Shown here: positions 12,146 through 23,400 of the stretch, in pieces
How positions within the stretch are numbered: position 1 is the first letter of the stretch
Layout of the letters: each line of letters opens with the position of its first letter
Assembly: GCF_021134715.1 (NCBI RefSeq)
Contig: NC_060026.1
Coordinates: 11,213,001-11,277,000 of the forward strand
Origin: Daphnia pulex
Lineage: Eukaryota > Arthropoda > Branchiopoda > Diplostraca > Daphniidae
Reading direction: 5' to 3'
Length of the DNA: 64,000 nucleotides
Notes under the pieces: model-generated
Told to the model about the DNA's origin: nothing
What the model saw: the letters and a program-made list of their open reading frames with translations, nothing else
Database searches by the model: none
Position numbers and translations under genes: made by a program

Positions 12146-13107
12146 TCCAGCTGCGGAAAACTACTTATTTTTACCTATTTTAACTAGAGTTAAAGCACTT
12201 ATCGGTGGGACAAAAACTACTTATCATATTTGACTAATTTAAATTTTTTCCTACATAAAAAAAAGAAAAACTATTTAAATTTTAACTACTTTTCACCCCT
12301 TAATTTTAAAATTTTGACCTGATTTTAGGGTCGAAAGATGCCGGAAATCCACGAGTAGGCATCGACCCCAATAATCGGGAGTCTTTAATGCCAAAACAGT
12401 ATTAATTTTTCGCGAAAAAATGCATGCAATAAATGCCACTGAAACAAAAAAAAAATATTAGTAGTAGTCAGGTATTGAACTCCCGCATTCCAGTCGGAGC
12501 TTCTTCCGATGGACCATTCTATCAATTGAATTTCTTCCTTTGTTATCGTACTTTCGACGTTGGGACTTAGACATTTTTTCGAAGTTGAAAATTTTTCCAT
12601 AGTTTGGAAATGGATATTATGCATAAAAATCACACCCTCGTTCCTCTTATTCATTTTTAACGATGATATTTCATCGCTTTTACATTATTTAATTCATTTT
12701 GGAGTCGCAATCACTAATGTCCGATTTATGGGTCGGATTTTCGAAATCATTTTTATCATGACCAAGTAGCTTTACCAATTGTTAGATCGAAATTTATTCC
12801 TAATTTTAGTTAGGAAACAAAATATAAAATTTTAGTTTTTAAGTAGTTAAAAAAACAACTACTTAATGTTGCAAATAACTTAAATTTTCGAATAATAAGT
12901 ATGAAAACGTAAAATAAGTAGGAATCTTTAAACTACTTATTTGTAAAACTACTTAAATTTATGTAAACTAATTATTTTTCACAAGAATAAGTATCATAAA
13001 AATAATAAGTAGGAGATTCAAACAATTAAGTATGATAAAACTACTTATTTTGGTCTTTTTCAGACTACTTATCGATTTATTAGGCAAAAACTACTTAAAA
13101 AGGCCAA
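12146..13107. mobile_element. About 960-bp insertion rich in AACTACTTA motifs, present only in cassette copy A
   Basis: Copies B and C run directly from a GCGGGTA motif to AGAGAAC within about 15 bases, whereas copy A carries about 960 extra bases between them. The inserted DNA is AT-rich and holds about eight AACTACTTA-type motifs plus several in reverse, including a perfect TTAAGTAGTT/AACTACTTAA pair at 12839-12866. A tRNA-like segment sits inside. No transposase frame, clear terminal inverted repeat or target duplication was seen, so this is probably a non-autonomous element of unknown family. It replaces the position of the PAN TATA box. Confidence 0.55.
12467..12541 (-). other. Degenerate tRNA-like segment inside the insertion
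   Basis: On the minus strand, TTCAATTGATAGAA gives a D-arm-like stem TTC/GAA, a 5-bp TCGGA/TCCGA hairpin follows, and GAGTTCAATACC resembles a B box. Acceptor and T stems do not pair, so this is not a working tRNA. It may be the promoter part of a tRNA-derived SINE or a tRNA relic. Confidence 0.3.
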
Positions 13108-13248
13108 AAGAGAACGCGAGAGACAACTGGTGGCGAATCGTGCATTGACTAGTGCACGGTCCCGAAGCTGTGAGACCCCCATTAGTATCGCAGTATCAAA
13201 AGGGAACGAGCTCACGTTATTTTATGCGCAGTCGCAAACTATCCGAAA

Positions 13249-14033
13249 ATGACAACAGTTGGATCGACTCTCTGCTGGAAAGCCTTGATTCTGATTTTAG
13301 TTATCGGGAATTCGGCTGCTATTGTTTGGAACGGAGATGGAACCGACACACGCTGGGCACTCCAGTGTGACTTTATAGGTCGAGATTTCAAGAATCAGAT
13401 TAGCCCTGGAGACCGATGCGGATCGCTTTGCAAGGAGAATTCTCCCTGCAGCCACTTTACCTGGACCAATTATAACGTAATTTCAGCATAATTTGATTTC
13501 CCTTTCCTATATGTTAATCATGCCTATAAAGTGTTCAGCAAGTCTGTCTTATTCAAATAATTATTTTGATTAAATGTATTCTCCCCATTCAGGGGGGGAC
13601 CTGCTGGATGAAATCTGGCTCCGTGTCGGAATTTGACGCAGTGTCGAAAACAAATGATGAGGCGGTTTGCGGATTCCTTCAGCAGACAAATAACAGTGGA
13701 TGGAAGGTTGCTGGAAACCTGAAGTGGGCATCCAATTGCGAATTTATGGGTCGGGATATGATGGCAGTGGCGAGCACTGCTGAGCAATGCCGCGAAAAGA
13801 TATGCCAATCAAACCCGGAATGCAGTCACTTCACTTGGACAAACTATCAAGTATAGACTACACAATTTTAAAATTTATTATTGCAGCCCGCTTAATTTTT
13901 AAATTCAAATAATATAAAATTTTTGCTATAATTTCAGGGCGGTACTTGCTGGTTGAAAAAGAACGGCGCTTCGGATTGTGACGTCGTTGCGAAAACAGAT
14001 TCCGGCGCAGAATGTGGTTTCAAGAATATTTAA
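13249..14033 (+). CDS. Small secreted two-domain PAN-like protein, copy A (PAN-1)
   Basis: Three exons (13249-13476, 13593-13850, 13938-14033; all introns phase 0) encode 193 residues. A hydrophobic N-terminal segment (WKALILILVIGNSAAI) is a signal peptide. Two similar modules follow, each reading roughly W-x-x-x-C-x-F-x-G-R-D ... C ... C-SHFTWTNY ... GGTCWxK ... CGF. This cysteine and aromatic pattern resembles the PAN_4/Apple-like family, which binds carbohydrate or protein; the true ligand is unknown. Each module is split by an intron at the same place, just after SHFTWTNY, so the two arose by internal duplication. Exon 1 is almost identical to copy B, but exon 2 is clearly diverged from B and C. 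The normal TATA position upstream holds a 960-bp insertion. Confidence 0.85.
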
Positions 14034-14499
14034 TCATCCCAGAATTCGCTTTTTCCTCTTATTGTTATTGATTAAAGAATTTGTTTTAATCCAGTAATTC
14101 TGTGTAATTAAGGAATCAGATGCCTCTAAGCCGAAAGCAATAATATTTTCCTTTAGTATTAAGCATATATATATATTTCCAAGTCAACCATGTGCATCGA
14201 CCTATATTCGCAGGGTAAAAAGTTTAGCTAAATAGGCACAATGTTACTGTTGTCGAAGCGGAAGATTTAGTTCCTTATTTGATTTTACTAAAAATAATTT
14301 GCGCTACAACCTAATATTTTGGAGTGCTTTATGTGTTATTTAATGATAACAACTATACGCGACGTAAGGCACTATTAACCACAATTTTCTTTATCAATTC
14401 ATACCTGATGTCAGAATTTTCCCGGGGTTAAACAGATCTGAATAATTACAACGGGCATTTTTTAAGATAAGTAAATATAAGCGAAAAGAATGGTATAGG
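14034..14499. other. 3' flank of PAN-1, cassette spacer
   Basis: Non-coding spacer between the convergent PAN-1 gene and sulfotransferase relic A. It matches the equivalent spacers at 19154-19605 and 40739-41375 with small indels. The last part adjoins a deletion that removed the sulfotransferase C-terminus. Confidence 0.5.
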
Positions 14500-15046
14500 C
14501 ACTCGTTAGCCACGGCGTCTGATTTTATAATTGTCGACTGCTCAAAGTAAAAAAAAATCTTCCTTCATTTTTTGGTCGTTTGATTTGGTGTGACTGTCGA
14601 GAAAAGCTTTTTTGGTCGAGACAGTGACTGACATTTCTATAAGAAACGAAATAGTTTGTCCGTTTCAATCTCGACGTTGCTAGTCAAATCCTCGAATTTC
14701 AGCAGATAATGCCGATTCGGAAACCGCTTTACAAGACCTTCTGTCAACTCCACATCGTCTTCCAGCTCGGCGCAGAGTCGGCTGACGTTGTTGCAAGCCG
14801 GATTGACATGACACCAACCGAGGCCGGCTCTTGAAGCCATGATTCCGCGGGGATCGCGTATCAAATGAATGATTTTCCATTCTTTAGTTATCAAAGGATC
14901 ATTGTCTATCAGCGCCGATAATTCCTCAACTCTTAACCGGACCGTTTTGATTAAATGGATGGGAAAGTTGGAGCACAGGTTGCCAACAAACTCCGGGTCA
15001 TGACACAAAGTTTGGTTGTAGTAGCTGCACTCATCCCAAACTCGTC
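14500..15046 (-). pseudogene. Carbohydrate sulfotransferase relic A (3' half)
   Basis: This region is nearly identical to the middle and C-terminal part of the intact sulfotransferase at 41492-42603. It includes the 3'-phosphate-binding segment IIHLIRDPRGIMASR and the motif KFEDLTSNVE. It lacks the N-terminal half, with the 5'-phosphosulfate loop, and about the last 35 codons; small indels near 14530-14640 break the frame. Its upstream end is fused to the 5' half of a tRNA-Ile(UAU) gene at about 15044. Confidence 0.88.
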
Positions 15047-15127
15047 GGCATATCTTATTCGATTCAGGTAATGTTCATGAATACTGTCATATAAGTACCA
15101 TGCGCTAGCCGACTGCGCCAATGGAGC
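15044..15127 (-). pseudogene. 5'-half tRNA-Ile(UAU) fragment fused to sulfotransferase relic
   Basis: The fragment has the acceptor 5' strand (with one change, GCTCCATTGG), D arm, anticodon arm with UAU, the intron and ATGCCGA. The sequence then switches to sulfotransferase DNA at CGAGTTTGGGATGAG. The T arm and 3' acceptor strand are missing, so it cannot make a tRNA. A second fragment of about 14 bases of the tRNA 5' end lies at 15139-15152. Confidence 0.85.
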
Positions 15128-15404
15128 TGCGTGAGACGGCGCCACTGGAGCTGAAAAATCATTCTAGGCCCTACTTCTAAAATTACCAAACTTCTAAAAA
15201 TTGTCCGCAATTTTCCGAGCAATTAAGTGTAGTTAAATTTCAATGTAAATACTTGTCTATATGCTACCCTTAGGAACAAAATGTTCTTGCCCTTTGAGGA
15301 ACTTGCTAGTCATCTATAGCCAAATGTTACTAAAAGTACACATGTGCTTTGCAAATATTCTAATTTTAGAGTATGAGTGTTTTTGAATATTTCTAAATAA
15401 TTGC

Positions 15405-15521
15405 TGCTCCAGGCGAGGCTCGAACTCGCAACCTCGGCATATCTCAACAGAATTTATGATTAATTCGTACATGAATACTGTCCTATAAGTACCATGCGCT
15501 AACCAACTGCGCCACTGGAGC
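15405..15521 (-). tRNA. tRNA-Ile(UAU), intron-containing, copy 2
   Basis: The sequence is almost identical to copy 1, with all four stems intact, UAU anticodon and a 43-base intron. It occupies the same place, 130 bases beyond the 3' end of GH16 copy B, as expected for a tandem duplicate of the cassette. Confidence 0.93.
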
Positions 15522-15650
15522 TGATATACAAATTTTCTATCAAATAAACTTGTAAATTGCATCATGCTGCTAAGATGTTTATGTATTTTTAGTCTAGTTC
15601 CGCGTATGAAAGGCAACCTAGAAAGAAAACCCCGCAAAAGAAACCATTTA

Positions 15651-17096
15651 TTAAGCACTCCAAACTTTGATATAGTCGACTTGCATGGCAGCATCATCAC
15701 GGGATGTTTTGTACCAAGTAGGATACCATTGACATCTTTTCTCCCAGAAATTGCGCATTGGCGTTGAACTGGATTTAGCCCATGGTTTGTCATACGGGAC
15801 ATTTACACAGCCATCGGGGAAGAAATGACCTCCAACAGCAACATTAAGAACGAAGTGAAACTGCAAAAAAAAACAAAAAAACATAATCGTTATTGGAGTA
15901 GCGTTCCCATAACTAAGTAAGCGATTTGAATTTTAAAATAATTGAATTTTGTACTCTCTTGTCGAAGGGAGCCATTTTAGTTCCTGATGCCCATGGATTA
16001 GTTCCGGTCAGTCCCGACAACTCCCAGAATCCTCCGGCTGGGGGAGACACAGAGCCAATTACCTGTCCGTCCACCTTAAATGTAATGCCAGTAGAAAGCC
16101 ATTCAAGACGGTAGACATGGAAGCCAGACGAGAAGGTACTCCCATCCGTCAAAGATCTAAATAATTACAAATTGACATCGATATTTTTAAGCTAAAATTG
16201 TTCGTTTTGATTTGGAGGATAGAAACAACTTTGCCCATGAAGTCTTTTGGAACATATTTTGGGAAAAACCCGGACCCCAGTGAAGAGTAGAAAACATTTT
16301 GCTGTTTCCAATTTTGCCTTGTCCATCATTGCAAGTCAAATCAGCATTTCCACGAATTTCGACGATGTCAATCTCACCAGAACGTGGCCAGGTACCGTAG
16401 GCGGAGTCAGTTGGCAACATCCAAATCGCTAAAATAGAAAAATTATTTAACTGTAAACTATGAATTTCACCATTGAATTTTACCAGGCCAAATCCAATCC
16501 CCGCGGGGCATTTTAGCGCGAACCTCTACCGTTCCATATGTAAAACTGAACGAATTGCTTGTTACAAGTCGCGCTGATTGAATTGGATTGATGATTTCTG
16601 CACCGGCGGTTCTAAAGATTTCAAAAATAAATTGTTATGCATCGTTTTAATTTACAGGAAACAACATATTTTGCTAGGTTCTTTGAAAAAATTTTTTACT
16701 TACACTGAACAACCGTTTTCCCAGTTGATGTTGCAACCTTCTTTATTCAAATCGAGAGTGCCGGAGTAAAGAAAATTGTTATCAAAACGGTCGGCAGTCA
16801 GCGTTGGTTTAATGAACAGCATTCCGTTTTTGACATAACTGTGACATTGCAATAGAATATTTGTGTTAGCTTTCAATGAATCAAAATAGAATGGTATAAT
16901 AAATCGTTATTAACCTATTTTCAGGGCGGTTAGTGTAATACTGGAACTCGCTATTTCCACCTCGCCAAGCGGTGATCAAATGCATCCAGCGGGTGCGATT
17001 GAAGTCATTGAAATTTTCTTCGAAAATCAAATTTTGAGCGAAAACAGATATCACGAAACATTGTAGAATTGAAAAGACCAACAATAAGTGCTTCAT
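15651..17096 (-). CDS. Secreted GH16 beta-1,3-glucanase, copy B
   Basis: Six exons (17096-16915, 16838-16704, 16611-16484, 16428-16230, 16156-15955, 15860-15651) have exactly the lengths of copy A and encode 351 residues. The signal peptide and the catalytic GEIDIVE motif at residues 166-172 are retained. Differences from copy A are a few substitutions, such as YGTWPRSGE for YGSWPRSGE and SSGFHVYRLEW for SSDFHVYRLEW. The introns are also highly similar, so the duplication is recent or the copies exchange sequence. The role is as for copy A. A canonical TATA box lies upstream at 17133-17142. Confidence 0.93.
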
Positions 17097-17132
17097 CTTT
17101 TTTGCTGTTACAATTTTTATGAACGGCTCGCT

Positions 17133-17142
17133 GTATATAAAC
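17133..17142 (-). promoter_or_regulatory. TATA box of GH16 copy B
   Basis: GTTTATATAC on the minus strand lies about 40 bases upstream of the GH16-B start codon. This is a better TATA match than in copy A, which has TTTATAAG there. Confidence 0.65.
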
Positions 17143-18373
17143 CGCTCGACTTGTAGACTTACTGGAGAATGGAGTGGACAACCCACGGGAAAACAGTTTA
17201 GCTTCCCAGAGTTGCCGTTGTTGGTAAAGCGATAGGTATATGAGGTTAGATTTGAAAAGAGTTGGGAAATGTGTTAATCGTGTTCTACGATCTAAGTGTA
17301 ACGAGTATATTGTGCAGCAATAATGTACATGTGCACTGTGCAGACGTATAAAAAACAAGCCGGCCACCTGCTGCTCTGGAAAACCTTGGATCCTATATTC
17401 TGTTGGAACAACGGCCACTGTAAATGCATCACCCCAAAACGAGCTTAAGCATTCCTACCTACGCACTTTACTCCACATTACATAAAATCAACACAGTACC
17501 TATATGTAGCAAACAACGCAAATAACGCACTTATTTTTTACAAGCTGATGCCAACCGATGCCAACGACCCCGGATCTGTATTCCGCATCCCGTTTATTCC
17601 AGCACCTTCTGCACACAATCGCAGTTGGTTATTCACTTGTCGCCACACCTCCTGCGACCTCAATCAACGACAGATAGCTAAAGGTGCATTCACAGCGACA
17701 GAAACGCACCGTTACGGATTTTAACGGAACGAAAAAATTGTCCGTAATGGGTTTTATTTCTCTCATCAATTGAGTCACCATGTGCCTTTTTTTTGTTTTG
17801 TTGTGTTTCGTTGCGCCACTTATTAGCTATAGATCATTGGTGTAACTCGGGTGTAACTTGGTTTGTAACTAAACTGTGATGGGTCCGATAATCGAATAAT
17901 AGTTGGGACAGAATATATAATGCTAAATTCGCTTAAAACTTAGCAGGTATATAACTAGGCAGATTTCCTTAATTTGTGTTCCGATGATCACGTCTATGAA
18001 GCTTACGGTGTGACATTTTCACTTGACGGTAAGACATTTTTTATAAGCTTACGGTGTGACATTTTTTATTTTGTAGTGTCAAATCCGTCAAATCTTATTT
18101 TTGCCTTAGTATTACCAATATTTCCTACAAAATGTTGTTTGTCTTTTCCTTAGTTCAATCAAATGTGTCGCAATGTATTAGTTCGATTAACCGAAATTAA
18201 TATCACTAAGAGGCGGGTACATAGTACTAAAGAGAACACGAGAGACAACTGGTGGCGAATCGCGCATTGACTAGTGTACGATCCCGAAGCTGAGAGTCCC
18301 CCATTTAGTTCCGCAGTATCGAAAGGGAACGAGCTCACGTTATTTTATCCGCAGTCTCTATAACCATCCGAAA
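17143..18373. promoter_or_regulatory. Shared divergent promoter region between GH16-B and PAN-2
   Basis: The region is homologous to 11041-12145 of copy A. The PAN-side TATA present in copy C (TATATATA) is changed here to GGTACATAGTACT near 18216. No transcript-supported start can be assigned. Confidence 0.55.
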
Positions 18374-19153
18374 ATGACAACAGTTGGATCGACTTTCTGC
18401 TGGAAAGCCTTGATTCTGATTTTAGTTATCGGGAATTCGTCTGCTATTGTTTGGAACGGAGATGGAACCGACACACGCTGGGCACTCCAGTGTGACTTTA
18501 TAGGTCGAGATTTCAAGAATCAGATTAGCCCTGGAGACCGATGCGGATCGCTTTGCAAGGAGAATTCTCCCTGCAGCCACTTTACCTGGACCAATTATAA
18601 CGTAATTTCAGCATAATTTTATTTCCCTTTCCTATGTGAATCATGCCTATAAAGTGTTCAGCAATTCCGTCTTCAAATAACTATTTTGATTAAATGTATT
18701 CTCCCCATTCAGGGGGGAACCTGCTGGATGAAATCTGGCTATGTGTCAGAATTCGACGCCGTGTCGAAAACAAATGATGGTGCGGTTTGCGGATTCCTTA
18801 AGACAACGGTCAGTCCACCGGCCAGTGCATGGAAAGATGAGGGAACCCTAAAATGGGCATTAAATTGCGATTTTTTAGGTCGGGATTTGATGGCAGTGGC
18901 GACCGCTGCTGAGAAATGCGGAGGAACTTGCCTATCAAACCCGGAATGTAGTCACTTCACTTGGACAAACTATCAAGTACGCACAATTTTTAAATTTATT
19001 GCAGCCCGCTTAATTTATATAAATTCCATTTATATAAAATTTGTGCTATAATTTCAGGGCGGTACTTGCTGGTTGAAAAAAAACGGCGCTTCGGATTGTG
19101 ACGCCGTTGTTAAATCAGATTCCGGCGCAGTATGCGGTTTCTTGAAATTTTAA
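18374..19153 (+). CDS. Small secreted two-domain PAN-like protein, copy B (PAN-2)
   Basis: Three exons (18374-18601, 18713-18976, 19058-19153) encode 195 residues with signal peptide, two CxF-GRD ... SHFTWTNY ... GGTCWxK modules and the ending CGFLKF. The six extra bases in exon 2 relative to copy A add two residues in the linker (TTVSPPASAWKDEG). Exon 1 differs from copy A at only about two bases, while intron 1, exon 2 and exon 3 match copy C much better than A, making this a mosaic gene. The function is unknown; carbohydrate binding is a guess from the PAN-like fold and the GH16 and sulfotransferase neighbours. Confidence 0.85.
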
Positions 19154-19605
19154 TCTTTCCAGAATTCAGTTTTCCTCTTATTGACTAAAGAATCTGTTTC
19201 AATCCAGTAATTCTGTGTATTAAGAAATCAGATGCCTCTAAGTCGATACTCGATAACAATAATATTTTCCAAGTCAACCACATGCTGCATCGACCATATA
19301 TTCGCAGGGTTAAATATATTAGCTAAATAGGCACAATGTTACTGTTGTCGAAGTGGACAATTTAGTTCCTTATTTGATTTTACTAAAAATAATTTAATTT
19401 GCACTTCAGCCCTTTTTCTGGAGTGCTTTAGGCTATATTTTATTTAACAATATACCAACTATACGCGACGTAAGGCACTATTAACCACAATTTTTCTTTT
19501 TCAATTCATGCAAGATGTCAGAATTTTCCCGGGGTTAACCAGACCTGAATAATTACACATTAGGCAATTTTTTAAGGATAAGTAAATATAAGCGAAAAGA
19601 AATGT
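19154..19605. other. 3' flank of PAN-2, cassette spacer
   Basis: Non-coding DNA matching the spacers downstream of PAN-1 and PAN-3. A deletion junction at about 19600-19606 joins this spacer directly to the middle of the sulfotransferase sequence. Confidence 0.5.
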
Positions 19606-20010
19606 TCTATCAGCGCCGATATAATTCCGTGACTCTTAACCGGACCGTTTTGATTAAATGGATGGGTAAGTTGAAGCACAGGTGGCCGAAAAACTCTCAT
19701 GTCACAAAGTTCGGTTGTAGTAGCTGCACTCATCCCAAACTCGCTTATTTCTCTGCATATCATTCGGGAGACCGAGTCCGTTGATACTTTGCAAGTAATC
19801 GAGGGAGAAGCGGCAATGAAATAAGGACTGGATCAGTTCGGTCTTAGAGCCCGGATGATGGTCCAAGTTCCAAGTATATAACAATGGCTCGAACGAATAA
19901 AAGACGCCAGGGATACTTTTGATGATGTTACCCAGAAACGTCGATCCCGATCGCCAAGTTGTGGCGATTAAATTTTTTTTCTTGCTGATGGGCGTCAAGG
20001 CTGATGTATT
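19606..20010 (-). pseudogene. Carbohydrate sulfotransferase relic B (5' half of exon 2)
   Basis: Homologous to the N-terminal half of exon 2 of the intact gene, with ATTWRSGSTFLG (5'-phosphosulfate-binding loop), FEPLLY and NKRVWDECSYYNRTL recognisable. Everything after the segment around IDN is deleted, including the 3'-phosphate-binding RDPRG region. Several small indels disturb the frame, and exon 1 with the membrane anchor is not found upstream. It retains what relic A lost and lacks what relic A kept. Confidence 0.86.
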
Positions 20011-20412
20011 ATTAATTACATTAAATATTTTGGTATAAGGTATAAGTAGGCATACTATACTAAGTTCTTTTTCCTCTCTTTCAATTCTGATTGGGCGAAA
20101 AAAAGCTTCCCGGGAGCCTTGCTGAGAGGGGACTGAGGCCTATTCTGCATTCTAACTTTCGGTTGCCTATTCACTTGCCCTGTTGGTGTCAGCTGAAGGT
20201 GAAACGGATTTTACATTTACATTTTTTCAATAATTTGTACAAATTTTCTTGTATTGATTGTTGACAATGTATTTATCCGATACCCGGATTTTGGTTAGTA
20301 TACTTAAATGTGAAATTTTAAAGCATTCTTCTTAATACCTAATCTATTACAATTCAATAGATTATTTGGGTTTTGTGACAACGCGCAATTGTTATCAATC
20401 ATCTTTCGGTTT

Positions 20413-23400
20413 TCAGTACATTCCCGAAGGATGGTCCATCAGTTTTGCAATTCTGTTGGCGTTCGTGTGAATGCCACGTCCCATTTGAGTGGGCGAAGAT
20501 AACTGAATCGACCGATTTCTTTGGCTTCTTCTGGGGTCGGTATCACTTAATTGCTGTGGAATATTTCGGAACGGCATGGCTTGAAAGGAGGGAGGCCAGA
20601 ACTCTGCAGGATTCATTTCTAAGTCTGTTGAATGTCGCAACACCGATGGTAGTATCGACTGATGCGGTTGAAAGTGTTGTCTGTAATCTTTCATCAATAC
20701 TTTTTCGGCATGGAAATTTTCCCATTCCTCCCGGCTCGATTTAGAAGACGAGTCTCGAGAACTGCCAAACGACGATTTGATAAATCCAGGAATAAGACTG
20801 GCAAACGCAAAGGAATTCCGGCTACCCGGTTTACTGTTGCTAGGGTTGTTGTCTATTTCGTGATTTCTTTTGCTTTTTCTGCTGCTGTGATCAGTAGTGC
20901 GTGAACTTGCGCGTCCAGAATGTCCCGAGTACTGTCCTGGGAATGAGAAAACGTCACCAACTTGCAGATCGCCCAAATGGGCTGTCGGGTCTACGGGAGA
21001 CATTGGTGAATCATGGAAGTGTTCCGGATGGCGATACATATGCTGAGATAGAGGACTGTGTCCCATTAGGAAGCGCTGTTGCTGTTGGTGCTCAAACATC
21101 AGCATTTCTTCGGTAGCTCGATCTCTGAGGTTAGGATGGTGCACCATCGGATGAATAAAGATAGGACTTTCCCGCTGTAAAGCATTCAGATTGTCAACGC
21201 TGGCGTGTCTTCGTCTAGTGGTGGGAAGAATAGGCCCATCTTGCATGTTGGCAGAAGAGTTATTGATTATCATGTCATCCGTGTACATGGGACTACGAGC
21301 TTCTAATACGTCCCAAGATTTGTGGAATAGTCGAGTCGGAATTGCACGTAAAATGTCAGGTTTAATTTTATCTTCGGTCATGTCTTCGATTGAAATTCCC
21401 CGGCTGCTACCCTCGACCGAGCCGAAGGACTTTCTGATATTTCTTCGAAGTATTTGCGTTTTGTCCCAATCGCTTTCGCAGACGCTGCTGTTGAAAGCTT
21501 TTTCGTCTTCGCACTCGTTTTCGTTGTCAAGTTTATTGTTCTGCCGGAAAAAACTCTGGGTGATTTTCTTCCGGCTGATTTCGGTCGGCCCTGGTTCATC
21601 CATGTCGGAATCGGACGAAATTTGATTGCTTTCCGGTGTGCCGCTGATTACTGTCGCCATGGGAAAATCGCTGGTTTCCCCCGTTAAATCATCTAAGTGA
21701 ACAGCATTTGGACTGGTAGTTAATGATTTTTTGGCTTCCGGCCGTGGAGGCGGGCGTGGAAGATATTTGGGAACCAGGTGTTCTTCAGTGAAAGAGCCAG
21801 AGTCTTTGGTGGTGCTGCCACAGTTACTGCTGCTATTCTTTTCCGTGTTCATGTCGGATTCGGCGCTGTTGACGATGTTATTCAATTCTTCAATCACGTC
21901 GTCGATGTCGTAGTCCTCATCGTCGTACGACATGTGACTGCCTGTCGTGTGGTACCAATCGTGAAGCGGACGACTATTACTCTCCAGTTTATCTTCCATC
22001 CTTATGTCGGTCGCTTGAATGCCGACGGACGAGGAGGATGTTATGGGGTGCGTATCGCGCATTGTCGTCAACTCCGTTTCCAGATCGGCGCAGCGTTTTT
22101 TCATATCGTTTTCAAACTCGCTAAAGCGTTTCTTTTCACTCTCCAGAGCCTGTATAATAATGAGAAATTCAATTGAGTTAATTGAATTTATTATTCATAA
22201 TTCTGAGCACGCAGCTGATTATTCCGGGTTCGCTTTTTTATTCGTGATTGTTAATTACTAATCAATCGATTATATAATTATTTTTTAATTAAGCGATATC
22301 CTATATACATACCAACAATCGTGAGCGCAAGCTGAGAAGATCTTTGCGAAGGGCTTCATTTGTGCTGGTAACATTAGTGAGCCGGTCCAAAAGTAAAGCA
22401 ATATTTATTTGGTTCTCGCTCCAGACAGAGAGCTCTTGCCTTAGCTGTGCGGCTAACGGGCTTCTCACCGTATCGGCAACCTATCAAAACAAAAAAAAAT
22501 ACCGTTTTGTGTTGATTCACGTAATTTGGTTTGCCACGAATGCGCGACCAATATCAAGATAAACAAACGAGTTATCCAATAACATATCGATGCTTCAGCT
22601 ATTAATATACATGACATGAGCACAATGTTGACTCGTACGTTGTACGGCTGTTGAATATATCTATATAATTTATTTCATCTTTTTTTTTTTTTAAAGCAGC
22701 GCTTTGCTATAGCCTGAAACCTTATTTGAAAAACTGTCAAATATGATTTGTGGATAGGAACTATAGAAATATTAGAAAAAAGTCCAAGTCTCGACTTAGT
22801 ATAATATAAAGTCTTCCCGTTACTTTTTCGTTTCATCGAATGCTGATGCGACGAAGGACTTTCTGGAAAAACAAGTCCTAGATTTCTTATGAACTGACCT
22901 GAGCGAGAGCGTGAATGTTGAGCGAAGCTTCCTCCACCTCCCACTGGATGACGACTTGATTCCTCAAATCGGAGGCGGACTGGACAAAAGAGTTGAGAAA
23001 AGCCATGGCTTCAACCAGGAAGCGAAGGGATGAGTCCGTGTTGTAGGCGACGTCTCCTCCGCCTGTTAGTCCATCCTCGGTGGATTCGATCAGCGATTCG
23101 ACACGTGAGGCAGTAGAATTCACAATGCCGCTCAAGAGTTTGAGTCGCACCTTTTGAATTTTTTGTTTTATAAAGGCCCATCAAAAATAGATAACCGTTC
23201 CCAGTGTCAATACACCGAAAGCGCGGAGAGATTGTCTTAAATGATTTGATTTATATTTACCGATTCCCCCATGTTCAAGCGCAGCGTGGTCAATGCCTCG
23301 GACACACGTGAGTGGCCGCCAGGCATTTTGCAAAGCGCCGTCATCAACTAGAGAATAACAGGAAAAACAAAATGGGAACACACAAAGAATATAGCCTATG

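Noticed and set aside
21191-21625. 144-residue plus-strand frame inside the mwh-like last exon
   Set aside because: It is the antisense shadow of a 1.7-kb coding exon, with no start context or domain of its own.
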